From assembly GCA_017860255.1 (NCBI GenBank), contig JAFNAR010000006.1, forward strand, positions 1-64,000: a stretch of DNA of 64,000 nucleotides, in the 5' to 3' direction. Shown piece by piece: positions 27,113-36,815 of this stretch; position 1 is the first letter of the stretch, and every line of letters begins with the position of its first letter. A model generated the notes under the pieces. That model was not told where the DNA came from, made no database searches, and was given only the letters and a program-made list of their open reading frames with translations. Made by a program: the position numbers and the translations under genes. The DNA is from Bacteroidota bacterium (GTDB lineage: Bacteria > Bacteroidota > Bacteroidia > Bacteroidales > P3).

Positions 27113-29053
27113 TTACTTGTGAACTTCTACTCCAAATGTAAATCCTTTTTGTACTCTATCTATTAGTTCAGGAACTATATCTTGATATTCTCCTACTATA
27201 CCAAAATCTGCATTATGGAATATAGATGCTTTTGGATTATGATCAATTGCAATTACTTTGCCTGATTCTTTAATACCTGAGATATGTTGAATTGCTCCAG
27301 AAATACCAACTGCTACATATACTTTTGGACGAACTGTCTTTCCTGTTTGTCCTATTTGACGAGCATATTCAGCAAAACCTTCATCTACAACAACACGACT
27401 ACAAGCCCATTCAGCTTTTACTCCTTGTTCTTTTAATGCTTCTGCTAATTTCTTTATCAATTCTAGACCATCGTCAGTGGTTCCTCTACCTCCAGCAACA
27501 ATAACTTCTGCTTCAAATAAGCCTTGTAAGCCACCTTCTCCACGAACTGTTTCTAGAATACTTGCTCTAAAATCATCTTCAGATAAAGTAGGTTCAAACT
27601 TAGAAATTATACCTTGACGACCTTCTTCTCTTACTGGAACTTGGAAAGTTCCTGCACGAGCAGTGGAAATTTGAGGGAAAACAAATCCTAAAATTGTAGC
27701 TAATTTACTTTCACCATAAGTTGGACGACGAGAATGAAGAATAGGATAAATAATCATTTCCTTTTTCTTGTTTATGTATTCTCCTATTTCAAGTCCAGTA
27801 CAGTCAGCAGTTACACCACTACCTGTTTTAGAACCAATACGAGGTGCCAATTCACGTCCAGCTGTTGTTGCAGCAAATAATGCAATTTCAGGTTTTCTTA
27901 CATTTATTATTTGAGTAATAATATCAGAGAAAGGAAGTACTAAGTATTCTTCCAATTTTTCGTTTTCAACAATGATTACTTCATCTGAACCATGTTCAAT
28001 AAGAGTTGGAGCTAAATGTTCAACATTCTTCCCTATTATTACAGTTGTGATTTTAGTATCATTTCCTAATTCATTTGCTAATTTACGAGCAGGAGTAAGT
28101 AATTCTAATGATGGACGAGCTATTTTACCATTTGTAATTTCAGCCCAAGTAAGAATTCCTTTTGCACCTTCTCTTATATCAACAACAGGGAAATCTGGTC
28201 TTTCAACAACTTTCTTTTCTTTTGCTTCTTTTTTAACAAGAACATTTCCTCCTCTTTTGATATCTGCAATTAAGTTATCAACTAAAGTAGATTCATTATG
28301 TCCTTCAGCTAAAACAATAGGAGGACGTTCGCTTACAATATTTTCTACATGTGCAACAATTGTAGGAGATCCACTAATTCCTATTTTTGGTGAAGTAAGA
28401 TTAATATCATCAACACTTAAAACAGTTATTTTAGAATTTCTTGCTTTTATTGCTCCAACTAAAGAAGGTTTTCTTGGAGGAATACCTGTTGGTGTAAGTG
28501 AAACTAATAAAGGCATAGGTAATTGAAGCATTTGATAACCACCTTCAATTATTCTTCTTGCAATTACATTACCTTTACCATCTGGTTTTATTGTTTCAAC
28601 GAATGTTGCTTGAGGAATACCTAAATTTTCAGCAACTTGAGAAGGAACGTGAGCTGTATCACCATCACTTGTTTGACGTCCTGCTAAAACTACAAAAGGT
28701 TCTTTTGAATCTTTTGAGAATCCTAAATGTTTTAGCATTGTTGCTATTGCCATTCCTGTTGCAAAGGTATCTGAACCTCCTAATTTACGGTCAGATAATA
28801 AATATGCTTCATCATAACCCATTGAAATAGCTGTTCTCAATGCTACTTCAAATGATTGAGGTCCCATTGAACAAGCAATCATTCTTGCATCTGGATATTG
28901 TTTCTTTAGTTGTAATCCAGCTTCAAGTCCGAATTGACAATCTATATTTATTATTGATTTAGCTTTAGTTCTGTCCATTAAACCATCTTCCCCCATTCTC
29001 ATTTCTGTTGGAAGTGGTACTTGTTTTATTAAACTTATTATAGTAAGTGCCAT
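27113..29053 (-). CDS. Fused electron transfer flavoprotein, EtfB-EtfA
   Basis: A 646-residue fusion. Residues 1-265 are the beta subunit: IISLIKQVPLPTEMRM, the QLKKQYPDARMIACSMGP segment and GRQTSDGDTAHVPSQVAENLG. A charged linker (KKEAKEKKVVERPDFP) joins to the alpha subunit from about 300. Its FAD-binding C-terminal domain shows VIVAGGRGT, ACSRVVVDEG, GQTGKTVRPKVYVAVGISGA and IDHNPKASIFHNADFGIVG. ETF carries electrons from acyl-CoA dehydrogenases or similar enzymes to ETF:quinone oxidoreductase, encoded immediately upstream in the same operon. The order beta then alpha matches the usual gene order, so the fusion probably arose by loss of a stop codon. Confidence 0.95.
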   Translation of the reverse strand: MALTIISLIKQVPLPTEMRMGEDGLMDRTKAKSIINIDCQFGLEAGLQLKKQYPDARMIACSMGPQSFEVALRTAISMGYDEAYLLSDRKLGGSDTFATGMAIATMLKHLGFSKDSKEPFVVLAGRQTSDGDTAHVPSQVAENLGIPQATFVETIKPDGKGNVIARRIIEGGYQMLQLPMPLLVSLTPTGIPPRKPSLVGAIKARNSKITVLSVDDINLTSPKIGISGSPTIVAHVENIVSERPPIVLAEGHNESTLVDNLIADIKRGGNVLVKKEAKEKKVVERPDFPVVDIREGAKGILTWAEITNGKIARPSLELLTPARKLANELGNDTKITTVIIGKNVEHLAPTLIEHGSDEVIIVENEKLEEYLVLPFSDIITQIINVRKPEIALFAATTAGRELAPRIGSKTGSGVTADCTGLEIGEYINKKKEMIIYPILHSRRPTYGESKLATILGFVFPQISTARAGTFQVPVREEGRQGIISKFEPTLSEDDFRASILETVRGEGGLQGLFEAEVIVAGGRGTTDDGLELIKKLAEALKEQGVKAEWACSRVVVDEGFAEYARQIGQTGKTVRPKVYVAVGISGAIQHISGIKESGKVIAIDHNPKASIFHNADFGIVGEYQDIVPELIDRVQKGFTFGVEVHK

Positions 29054-29071
29054 TTTTGCGTTTTTATTTAA

Positions 29072-30733
29072 TTACATATTTTGAAATTCTGGTCCGTTTC
29101 CTCCATTAGGAACATTCCAAGTAATACCATCGCCTACTTCTTTAATGTCGCAAGTTTTACAATGCAAACAGTTTTCAGCGTGAATCCTTAATTCTTGATG
29201 TCCATTCTTGTCAGTATGGATTTCGTATACTTCTGAAGAGCAGAAATATTGACTTGGAGCACCATATTCTTTAATGTTAATAGGACCATAAGTATCAGGA
29301 TTGTTTATATGTAAATGAGGGACTTGATGTTCATCATGATTAACTCCAGAATAATATACATCTGTAGGTTTATCAAATGTAAGCACCTTGTCGAATTCCA
29401 ATTTTCCTTTAAATCTTTCTTTAAATGGTTTTCTCTTATATTGAGCGAGAGTTTTTGTTGCTGCACTATCTGTTTCAACCTTAAGTCTTCCACAAAAACC
29501 AGCTCCTGAAGTAATTAATTGAGTACCGAAGTGAATACCTCCACAAATAAGTCCTTTTGCAAAACCTTGGCGGAAATTTCTAACTGGGTACATTTCTTTG
29601 TAAATAGAACTATTATTTACTTTTGTTTCATATTCTTTAAGAATGGCTTCAGAGAAATCGTTTTTGCTTAATGCAAGAAATGCTGTTTGAGCTGCAAGCA
29701 TTCCTGAACGCATAGCTAAGTGAATACCTTTTAAGGCTGGCATAGTAAGGAATCCTGCACTATCTCCAACAATAAGAGCATTGTCAGTATATAATTTTGG
29801 AAGAGCATAATAACCACCTTCAGGAAGTGTTTTTGCACCATATTCTACAAGCTTACCTCCTTTTAGAATCTTAGCAATAAATGGATTAGTTTTCCATATT
29901 TGCATTGCATCGTGAACATCAAAAGTTGGATCTTGGTAGTCTAGTCCTACAACCAATCCTACTGCGACTTTATTATCATTTAATCCATAAACAAAGCCAC
30001 CACCAAATTCATGTAAATCTAATGGATAACCTAATGAATGATAAATTTCACCTGGTTTAATATTTCCTTCAGGTACTGACCATAATTCTTTACAACCTAA
30101 TGAATACATTTGATTATTCTTTCCTTTTGAAAGATCAAATTTTTCAATTAGTTGTTTTGTTAAGCTTCCTCTAGAACCTTCAGCAAAAATAGTTAGTTTT
30201 GCTTCAATTCTATTTCCTGCTTGGAAATTTTCAAGTTTATTTCCATGATGATCAACTCCAGTATCTATTGTTTTAGCACCAATTACTTTTCCTTTTTCAT
30301 TATAAAGTATTTCACTTACTGCAAATCCTGGATATATCTCAACACCTTTTTCTTCAGCTTTTGTTGCCAAATAACGACAAACTTGTCCTAAAGAAGCAGT
30401 GTAGCAACCTGCATTACCCATATAAGGTGCATGAAAAGGAATTTTCAAAACTCCATTTTCACTCAACATAAGGGTTGTACTTTTAGTTACTTTTGCATTA
30501 AATGGTATTTCATTAAAGTCAACATCTGGTAATAATTCTTTAAAAATATCTGCTTTAATAATAGCACCAGATAAAATATGGCTTCCTACAGAACTTCCTT
30601 TTTCAATAAGTAAAATTCTATGATTTAAACCATTTTTTTTGAGAGTATCAGCAAGGTGAATAGCTGTTGCTAATCCAGAAGGACCACCTCCAATGATTAA
30701 TATATCCGTTGAAACGGTATCGACATTATTCAT
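29072..30733 (-). CDS. Electron transfer flavoprotein:quinone oxidoreductase (FixC-FixX type)
   Basis: A 553-residue FAD enzyme that passes electrons from ETF to the membrane quinone pool. The N-terminal dinucleotide-binding motif is IIGGGPSGLATAIHLA (residues 13-28). GSHILSGAII and IFAEGSRGSL are family motifs, and DSAGFLTMPALKGIHLAM is the second FAD contact. The C-terminus carries the fused 4Fe-4S ferredoxin domain: FCSSEVYE, then CLHCKTCDIK and DGITWNVPNGGNGP. First gene of the minus-strand etf operon, 18 bp before EtfBA. Together with NQR it indicates quinone-based electron transport. Confidence 0.96.
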   Translation of the reverse strand: MNNVDTVSTDILIIGGGPSGLATAIHLADTLKKNGLNHRILLIEKGSSVGSHILSGAIIKADIFKELLPDVDFNEIPFNAKVTKSTTLMLSENGVLKIPFHAPYMGNAGCYTASLGQVCRYLATKAEEKGVEIYPGFAVSEILYNEKGKVIGAKTIDTGVDHHGNKLENFQAGNRIEAKLTIFAEGSRGSLTKQLIEKFDLSKGKNNQMYSLGCKELWSVPEGNIKPGEIYHSLGYPLDLHEFGGGFVYGLNDNKVAVGLVVGLDYQDPTFDVHDAMQIWKTNPFIAKILKGGKLVEYGAKTLPEGGYYALPKLYTDNALIVGDSAGFLTMPALKGIHLAMRSGMLAAQTAFLALSKNDFSEAILKEYETKVNNSSIYKEMYPVRNFRQGFAKGLICGGIHFGTQLITSGAGFCGRLKVETDSAATKTLAQYKRKPFKERFKGKLEFDKVLTFDKPTDVYYSGVNHDEHQVPHLHINNPDTYGPINIKEYGAPSQYFCSSEVYEIHTDKNGHQELRIHAENCLHCKTCDIKEVGDGITWNVPNGGNGPEFQNM

Positions 30734-31397
30734 AGTTTTTCTTTTTTAGAAGAGTAATTATTCTATGATTAAAAGGACTTCGGTTAATTATTATTTGTTA
30801 TTGTAATATTTTCAAAACATGAAGTCCACTAATGTCTCTAAATACTACTTTAAGATTAAAAATTCTTGCTACAAATCTTTTCTTCTATCAATACATATCA
30901 ATGCATTTAACTTATAATGAGTTCACAAAGGCATTTTTATGCGGCGACAAAAGTACATTTTTACTCGAGAAAAATAAGAAAAAAGTGAAGAAAAATAATA
31001 TTACTATTTCAAAAAAACTCAAAATCATTTATATACTAAATCAAAGAAAAGAGATATATATTATTTTTAAGAGCAAGATTATAAAATACTAATTTATCAT
31101 TTTTTGTCCGACGTTATATATAAACTCTTTTCTTTCAAAAATAGTATTTCATTTTTTCTGGGGAAAAATATTTTAAATTCCACCAAATATTAAATTAAGA
31201 AAAAAAATACGCACCGTAATTTCATATTCAAATAATTATATATGTGCATATTACAAATTATGAAAATGAGATTAAATGAAAAAAATGATGCGAAATAAAA
31301 ATAATTTTGGGGTAAAATAAAATAAACAATTTTTTTTTGAGTTTTATCTGTCGTTAAATGAAAAAATTGAAAAAACAATCAAAAAAAATTGAAAAAA
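30734..31397. other. AT-rich divergent intergenic region between the etf and exbB operons
   Basis: A 660-bp gap between divergent operons. A minus-strand TACTTTTG (30955-30948) is a weak -7 candidate for the etf operon, and TAATTTTG at 31302-31309 is a weak candidate for exbB. Neither has a convincing -33 element. The last 60 bases before exbB are a run of TTGAAAAAA-like words. I see no gene or stable structure. Confidence 0.5.
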
Positions 31398-32195
31398 ATG
31401 GAAAAAACATCATCTAACAGAATATTTAATTCTGCAGCTTTTGTTATTTTGGGTTGCTTTATAGTTGCAATCCTAATCTTTAAATTAGTACTTGGTGATC
31501 CTTCTAACTTTATGAATAATGATCCTAATAATGCTCCTTTGCCAGGAAATATGTTAGGTACAGTTTACAAAGGTGGATTTGTGGTTCCTATGATTTTAAC
31601 CCTATTACTTACTGTTTTAGTTCTTAGCGTCGAACGTTGGATAGCAATCAGCAAAGCAAATGGTAAAAAGAATCTTACAAAATTTGTTGCAGAAATTAAG
31701 GCTCTTTTAGACAAAGGTCAAATTAAAGAAGCTCAAGCTATTTGCGAAAAACAAAAAGGTTCTGTTGCAAGTGTTATTTTCTCTTCTTTGAATAAATATT
31801 TAGAAATGGAACAAAACACAGAACTTTCAAAAGAACAAAAGCTTGCTGCAATTCAAAAAGAACTTGAAGAAGCTACTTCATTGGAAGTTCCTACATTGGA
31901 ACAAAACCTTCCTGTTCTTGCAACATTAACAACACTTGGAACTTTAATGGGATTATTTGGAACAGTACTTGGTATGATTCGTTCATTTGCTTCTCTTTCA
32001 TCTGCTGGTGGAACTGACTCAATGGCACTTTCTACAGGTATTTCTGAAGCGTTAGTTAATACTGCTTTTGGTATTGCAACAGGTGCTTGTGCTCTTATTG
32101 CATATAACTATTATACAAGCAGAATTGACAAACTAACATTTTGTATTGACGAAGTAGGATTCTCAATAGTACAATCTTATGCTGCAACACACTAA
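31398..32195 (+). CDS. exbB: MotA/TolQ/ExbB proton channel family protein
   Basis: A 265-residue inner-membrane protein that forms the proton channel powering TonB. Membrane segments lie near residues 14-32, 62-80, 178-200 and 215-235. The C-terminal signature QNLPVLATLTTLGTLMGLFGTVLGMIRSF and the LVNTAFGIATGACALIAYNYY helix define the family. The start is the ATG at 31398 rather than a TTG 9 bp earlier. First gene of a seven-gene operon. Confidence 0.94.
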   Translation: MEKTSSNRIFNSAAFVILGCFIVAILIFKLVLGDPSNFMNNDPNNAPLPGNMLGTVYKGGFVVPMILTLLLTVLVLSVERWIAISKANGKKNLTKFVAEIKALLDKGQIKEAQAICEKQKGSVASVIFSSLNKYLEMEQNTELSKEQKLAAIQKELEEATSLEVPTLEQNLPVLATLTTLGTLMGLFGTVLGMIRSFASLSSAGGTDSMALSTGISEALVNTAFGIATGACALIAYNYYTSRIDKLTFCIDEVGFSIVQSYAATH

Positions 32196-32223
32196 TTATT
32201 GAATAAAAAATAATTAATGTAAT

Positions 32224-32832
32224 ATGGCAAGAGTAAAATTAAAAAGACAACACCCTGTCATTGATATGACAGCAATGAGTGATGTTACTGTCCTTTTGCT
32301 TACTTTTTTTATGCTTACTTCAACATTTATTCAGAAAGAACCAGTACAAGTTAATACACCAGCTTCTGTGTCTGAAATAAAAATTCCTGAAACAAATGTA
32401 TTGCAAATTCTTGTTGATCCAAATGGAAAGATTTTTCTTGGATTAGACAAACAAGATGATAGAATTCAAGTATTAAAAACTGTTGGTGATAAATATGGAA
32501 TTAACTTCACAAAAGAAGAGATAAATAAATTTAAGCTATTAAATTCTTTTGGCGTTCCTATTAAACAAATGAAAGCTTTCTTAGCTTTAGAAATAAAAGA
32601 ACAAGATAAAGTTTTGAAAGATTATGGAATTCCTTGTGATAGCACAAACAATGAATTTAAAGTTTGGGTTAGTGCAGCAAGAGAACAAAACCAAGATTTA
32701 AGAATAGCTATTAAAGCCGACCAAAAAACAGCTTATCCTAAGATAAAAGGGGTAATGAACTCTCTTCAAGATTTGAATGAAAACAGATATAATTTGATTA
32801 CTTCACTTAAGGAAGTCGCTTCCGAAATATAA
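32224..32832 (+). CDS. exbD: ExbD/TolR family protein 1
   Basis: A 202-residue single-pass membrane protein. The N-terminal pattern is characteristic: VIDMTAMSDVTVLLLTFFMLTSTF, with the conserved acidic residue Asp in AMSD (about residue 19) inside the channel helix. The periplasmic part is longer than in the enterobacterial ExbD. It works in the ExbB channel and its paralogue follows 6 bp downstream. Confidence 0.93.
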   Translation: MARVKLKRQHPVIDMTAMSDVTVLLLTFFMLTSTFIQKEPVQVNTPASVSEIKIPETNVLQILVDPNGKIFLGLDKQDDRIQVLKTVGDKYGINFTKEEINKFKLLNSFGVPIKQMKAFLALEIKEQDKVLKDYGIPCDSTNNEFKVWVSAAREQNQDLRIAIKADQKTAYPKIKGVMNSLQDLNENRYNLITSLKEVASEI

Positions 32833-32838
32833 AAGAAT

Positions 32839-33459
32839 ATGGCTGAAATTCAAGAAAAATCACAAGGAAAGAAAGGTGGAAGTAAACAAAAGAAAATGAG
32901 TACTCGTATTGACTTTACTCCAATGGTTGATATGAACATGCTTTTAATTACTTTCTTTATGCTTTGCACATCGCTTAGCAAACCTCAAACTATGGAAATT
33001 AGTATGCCTACTAACGATAAGGTAAGTGAAGCTGAACAAAATAAGGTTAAAGCCTCTAAAGCAGTTACTGTTATTTTAGGAAAAGACAATGCTGTTTATT
33101 ACTACCTTGGACAACCAAATTACAGCGATGCTAATACTCTTAAAAAGAGTTCTTTTAAACCAGATGGCTTAAGAGCTATGCTTATTGGAAAGAACGCTAA
33201 AGTTACAGCAGAAATGAATAAATTGAAGAAGGATAAACTCAATTTGAAAATCTCCGACGAACAATTTAAAGAAAAAGCTGCTAAAATTAAGAGCGATAGA
33301 AGTGCACCTGTTGTAATAATTAAGGCATCAGATGAGTCTAATTATACAAATTTAATTGATGCTTTAGATGAAATGCAAATATGTAACATAAGCAAATATG
33401 CTATTGTTGATATAACTCCTGAAGATGTTGAACTGGTAAAAAGCTTTGAAAAATTATGA
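32839..33459 (+). CDS. exbD: ExbD/TolR family protein 2
   Basis: The second ExbD paralogue, 206 residues, with basic N-terminus (GKKGGSKQKK) and channel helix TRIDFTPMVDMNMLLITFFMLCTSL containing the conserved aspartate. The periplasmic domain contains a lysine-rich helical insert (about 115-155). Bacteroidota operons commonly have two different ExbD genes, probably forming a heteromeric channel. It overlaps tonB by 4 bp. Confidence 0.93.
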   Translation: MAEIQEKSQGKKGGSKQKKMSTRIDFTPMVDMNMLLITFFMLCTSLSKPQTMEISMPTNDKVSEAEQNKVKASKAVTVILGKDNAVYYYLGQPNYSDANTLKKSSFKPDGLRAMLIGKNAKVTAEMNKLKKDKLNLKISDEQFKEKAAKIKSDRSAPVVIIKASDESNYTNLIDALDEMQICNISKYAIVDITPEDVELVKSFEKL

Positions 33460-34271
33460 GTAAAATAGATTTAACCTCCAGCGAGTGGTGTAATTTAGTT
33501 TTTGAGGGAAAAAATAAAAATTTTGGAGCTTATGTAATGAGGCAATCATCTCCTTCCAGACATAGAAAGGCTATGATAATTATTACAATAATCGCCATTA
33601 TTGCATTTAGTGTTCCTACATTAATTAAAATTATTACACCAAAAAAAGACGATGTAAAAATAACTGAAGTTACAGCTCTATCAAAACTTCCTCCTGCTGA
33701 AAAAAAGGATGATAATGTTGTTAAGAAATTAGACACTCCTCCTCCTGCTTTGAAAAGCTCCATTAAATTTACTGCTCCAGTAATCAAAAAAGACTCTGAA
33801 GTAAGTGAAGAAGATGAAATTAAATCACAGGATGAATTAATTAAAAACACTGCTGCAATTTCAATTGCTGATATCAAAGGTACAGACGAATTAAATGGAA
33901 AAGACATTGCTGACATACAAGCTATTTCAAATGAGCCTTCAAAAGAAGAACCTGAAAAAGTCTTTACATATGTTGAACAACCACCTGCATTTCCTGGAGG
34001 AGAAGCAGAACTGGCTAAATATTTAAAAGAAAACATTAAATACCCTCAAGAAGCCAGAGAAGTTGGAATTCAAGGTAAGGTTTATGTATCTTTTATTGTT
34101 GGTAGAGATGGAAACATTACTGACATAAAGGTTATTCGTCCTTTACATTATGCATGTGATAAAGAAGCTTTGAGAGTTGTTAAAACAATGCCAAGATGGA
34201 CTCCTGGAAAACAAAATGGTAATAATGTTACTGTTCAATTTACACTACCTATTTCATTCCAATTAAGATAA
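33456..34271 (+). CDS. tonB: Energy transducer TonB
   Basis: A 271-residue protein: cytoplasmic N-terminus with EWCNLVFEGKNKNFGAY, one membrane helix at about 39-58, a periplasmic Lys/Pro-rich linker, and the C-terminal TonB domain from about 180 (PAFPGGEAELAKYLKENI, YPQEAREVGIQGKVYVSF, LPISFQLR). It contacts TonB-dependent receptors in the outer membrane. The N-terminal 30 residues with the ENFGAY-like motif are characteristic of the Bacteroidota TonB type. Confidence 0.95.
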   Translation: MSKIDLTSSEWCNLVFEGKNKNFGAYVMRQSSPSRHRKAMIIITIIAIIAFSVPTLIKIITPKKDDVKITEVTALSKLPPAEKKDDNVVKKLDTPPPALKSSIKFTAPVIKKDSEVSEEDEIKSQDELIKNTAAISIADIKGTDELNGKDIADIQAISNEPSKEEPEKVFTYVEQPPAFPGGEAELAKYLKENIKYPQEAREVGIQGKVYVSFIVGRDGNITDIKVIRPLHYACDKEALRVVKTMPRWTPGKQNGNNVTVQFTLPISFQLR

Positions 34272-34273
34272 TC

Positions 34274-34480
34274 ATGGAAACAGAAGAAAAACCAAAATCA
34301 CCAAAACCGAAGTTTATATATAATATTGTTGTTTCATCGTTATATATTGTAATGTCTTGCTTCTTTATATTTTCAACTAAATTTGCAAATAATACTGTAG
34401 CATACAGAGTTTTTGGTTTTGCACTTCTGCTCTATGGTATTTTTAGAATATACAGGACATTTAAACAACAAAAAAATTAA
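34274..34480 (+). CDS. Small two-helix membrane protein in the tonB operon (68 aa)
   Basis: A 68-residue protein 2 bp after tonB. After a charged Lys/Pro N-terminus it has two membrane segments (about 15-33 and 41-58) and a basic C-terminus (RTFKQQKN). I recognise it as the small unnamed gene that often lies between tonB and the phosphate-binding-like gene in this operon type. Function unknown. Confidence 0.75.
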   Translation: METEEKPKSPKPKFIYNIVVSSLYIVMSCFFIFSTKFANNTVAYRVFGFALLLYGIFRIYRTFKQQKN

Positions 34481-34488
34481 TAAATTAA

Positions 34489-35427
34489 ATGATAAAATAC
34501 CTTCAAATATTTGTAATAGTAGTTTTATTATTTGGTTGTAATAAAAAACAAGCAGATAGATTTAATGACACTCCAACAACTGGCGTAATAAAATTTGGTG
34601 CAGACCAATGTTTTGAGCCTCTTATTGAGCAAGAAATACAAGTATTTGAAGGTATTTATCCTTTAGCTTCTCTTATCCCAATTTATGATAATGAAGTTGA
34701 CTTAATTAATCTTCTATTGAAAGACAGTATTCGATTAGCAATTACTACTCGAAAACTAACCGAAAAAGAAATGAATTATCTTAAGTCTCAAAAATTCTAT
34801 CCTCAAGAAATTAAAATAGCAACTGATGCTATTGCGTTTATTATTAACAAAAAAAATACTGACTCAATAATCTGTGTAAAAGATTTGCAAAAAATATTAA
34901 CTGGCGAAATAAAAACTTGGAATCAATTAAAACCAGGCAGTAATTTAGGTAATATTCAATTAGTTTTTGATAACCCTAATTCAAGCACAGTTAGATATGC
35001 AATTGATTCTATTTGTAATGGCAACCCACTTTCAAAAGAATTGAAAGCTCAGAAAACTAATTCAGAAGTAATAAATTATGTTGCTTCAACTCCAAATGCA
35101 ATTGGTGTAATTGGGGCAAATTGGATTGGTAATAAAGCAGACACAACTGGTTTGTCTTTCAATGAAAGTATTACTGTTATGTCAGTTAGTATTGAAGATA
35201 TTGCAACTGTTGAAAACAGCTATAAACCTTATCAAGCATATATCGCTTTAAGAAATTATCCTCTTTGTAGAGATATATATGCAATATTAAATGATCCAAG
35301 ACGTGGTTTAGCATCTGGATTTATTGCTTTTGTAAACTCTTACAGAGGTCAAAAAATTATTCTGAAAACAGGTATTGTTCCAGCAACTCAACCTGTTAGA
35401 ATTGTCAATGTAAACGAAAACTTATAA
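34489..35427 (+). CDS. PstS-like phosphate-binding lipoprotein
   Basis: A 312-residue lipoprotein (lipobox LLFGC). The fold is a periplasmic binding protein of the PstS type: GVIKFGADQCFEPLIEQE, the IRLAITTRKLTEKE segment, IAFIINKKNTDSIICVKDLQKILTGEIKTWNQL, and a late RGLASGFIAFVNSYRGQKIILKTG. PstS-type proteins bind phosphate, but here it is in a TonB operon without pstCAB, so its actual ligand is unclear. It may be a partner protein rather than a transporter subunit. Confidence 0.85.
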   Translation: MIKYLQIFVIVVLLFGCNKKQADRFNDTPTTGVIKFGADQCFEPLIEQEIQVFEGIYPLASLIPIYDNEVDLINLLLKDSIRLAITTRKLTEKEMNYLKSQKFYPQEIKIATDAIAFIINKKNTDSIICVKDLQKILTGEIKTWNQLKPGSNLGNIQLVFDNPNSSTVRYAIDSICNGNPLSKELKAQKTNSEVINYVASTPNAIGVIGANWIGNKADTTGLSFNESITVMSVSIEDIATVENSYKPYQAYIALRNYPLCRDIYAILNDPRRGLASGFIAFVNSYRGQKIILKTGIVPATQPVRIVNVNENL

Positions 35428-35444
35428 TAAAAACATAAACATCA

Positions 35445-36698
35445 ATGAAAATTTCAAAAAGATTCGCTCTTCTATCTTTTTTGATTATTATTCCTTTTAT
35501 TTCATATTGCGATAATAAGAAAAAGGATGATAAAAAAAGTAAAGAATTTGTTGTAGATACAGTTCGTAGTAATTCCTTTGTATTGCAGGGTGATTCCTTA
35601 GCATTACTTAAGGATTACGGAAACGCATCATCAATGTACGAACAAGCAATTTACTTTAACCCAAAAAATCAAAATGCATATTTTAAGTATGCAAAATTAT
35701 ATTCTACAATAAATCCTCAGTCTTCAATTGAAACTCTTCAAAAACTTTTAGTTGTTGATTCCACTGCATCTATTGCAAACAAAGAAATTGCAGAGTTATA
35801 TTATAATATGCAAGATATTCCAAATGCAACAAAATATTATGCTCTTTATGTTGAATCATCAAATCCAAATTCAGACGATATTGCACGTTACTCAACAATA
35901 CTTTTCTCAAACAAAAACTATGAAAAGTCACTTCAATATGTAAGAACTTATTTAGAAAAAGATGCAAATCACTTTGTGTTAAGAAGATTGAGAATGTATA
36001 ACGAATTTGAATTGAAAGATACAAACTCATATAATAGTGCTGAAAAATTTATGAACGAAAGTGATACTTCTAAGTATATATTTTATGATTATGTATATTA
36101 CTCAAAGATTCTTACTGATAAAAAAGATTATGCAAAATCTATCATTTCATTAGAAAAAGCATTAAAACTTGACAGCAACTCAGTTGATTTATACAAAAAC
36201 GTTGCAAGTAATTATGAAAGCCTTAATAACTATGAAAAAGCAATTGATAACTATTTAATGTTTTTCCAAAAAGGTAAAATACAATTATCTGATTATTTAA
36301 TTTTAGGTCAAGCATATTACTTTGCAGGTAACAATGTTCCTGTTCAACAAGACTCAATAAAGAGAATTGGTTATTTACAAAAAGCTGATAGTATGTTTGC
36401 AATTATAGTTGAAAAAATACCAAATAATGCAATAGGTTATTTTTGGAGAGCAAGAGCAAACTCATCAATAGATATTGAAACAACATTAGGACTTGCAAAA
36501 CCTCATTATGAAGCAGCACTTGCTATTTTGGAACAAGACAAAAAAGATAAAAAGAAAATTATAGAAAGCTATAGTTACTTGGGCTATTATTATTTCGTAA
36601 AGAATGAAATGGCAACATCTAAAGAATACTGGAATAAGATTCTTGAAATTGATCCAACTAACGAAACTGCAACAAAAGCTTTAAAAGGAATAAAATAA
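35445..36698 (+). CDS. TPR-repeat exported protein, last gene of the tonB operon
   Basis: A 417-residue protein with a signal peptide at the N-terminus (cleavage near ISYC, possibly a lipoprotein). Tetratricopeptide repeats run through the whole length: DYGNASSMYEQAIYFNPKNQNAY, DYAKSIISLEKALKLD and a final KEYWNKILEIDPTNETA. It closes the operon and is followed by a strong terminator. The exbB-exbD-exbD-tonB-PstS-TPR arrangement suggests a scaffold for the energising complex, which is inference. Confidence 0.85.
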   Translation: MKISKRFALLSFLIIIPFISYCDNKKKDDKKSKEFVVDTVRSNSFVLQGDSLALLKDYGNASSMYEQAIYFNPKNQNAYFKYAKLYSTINPQSSIETLQKLLVVDSTASIANKEIAELYYNMQDIPNATKYYALYVESSNPNSDDIARYSTILFSNKNYEKSLQYVRTYLEKDANHFVLRRLRMYNEFELKDTNSYNSAEKFMNESDTSKYIFYDYVYYSKILTDKKDYAKSIISLEKALKLDSNSVDLYKNVASNYESLNNYEKAIDNYLMFFQKGKIQLSDYLILGQAYYFAGNNVPVQQDSIKRIGYLQKADSMFAIIVEKIPNNAIGYFWRARANSSIDIETTLGLAKPHYEAALAILEQDKKDKKKIIESYSYLGYYYFVKNEMATSKEYWNKILEIDPTNETATKALKGIK

Positions 36699-36745
36699 AA
36701 TTTCCTTTTTTAGATTAGCACATACTTTTCAAATAACTATATACA

Positions 36746-36780
36746 AGGGAGTTGATAAAATATTCAACTCCCTATTTTTT
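36746..36780 (+). terminator. Terminator of the tonB operon
   Basis: AGGGAGTTGA (36746-36755) pairs with TCAACTCCCT (36764-36773), a perfect 10-bp stem with 8-base loop. A T-rich tract of at least 7 follows. It lies 48 bp after the TPR stop. Confidence 0.9.
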
Positions 36781-36815
36781 TATTATGCAAAACATAAACC
36801 ATTTTCAAAAAACAT

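Noticed and set aside
27972-28526. Plus-strand 184-codon frame inside the EtfBA gene
   Set aside because: Antisense shadow of a clear coding region; no protein features.
30832-31092. Open frame of 86 codons in the etf-exbB gap
   Set aside because: Lys/Ile/Asn-rich random-like sequence with no signal, motif or conserved pattern; consistent with chance in AT-rich DNA.
33530-34036. Minus-strand 168-codon frame inside tonB
   Set aside because: Antisense shadow; Ser-rich because of the Lys/Glu-rich TonB linker on the other strand.
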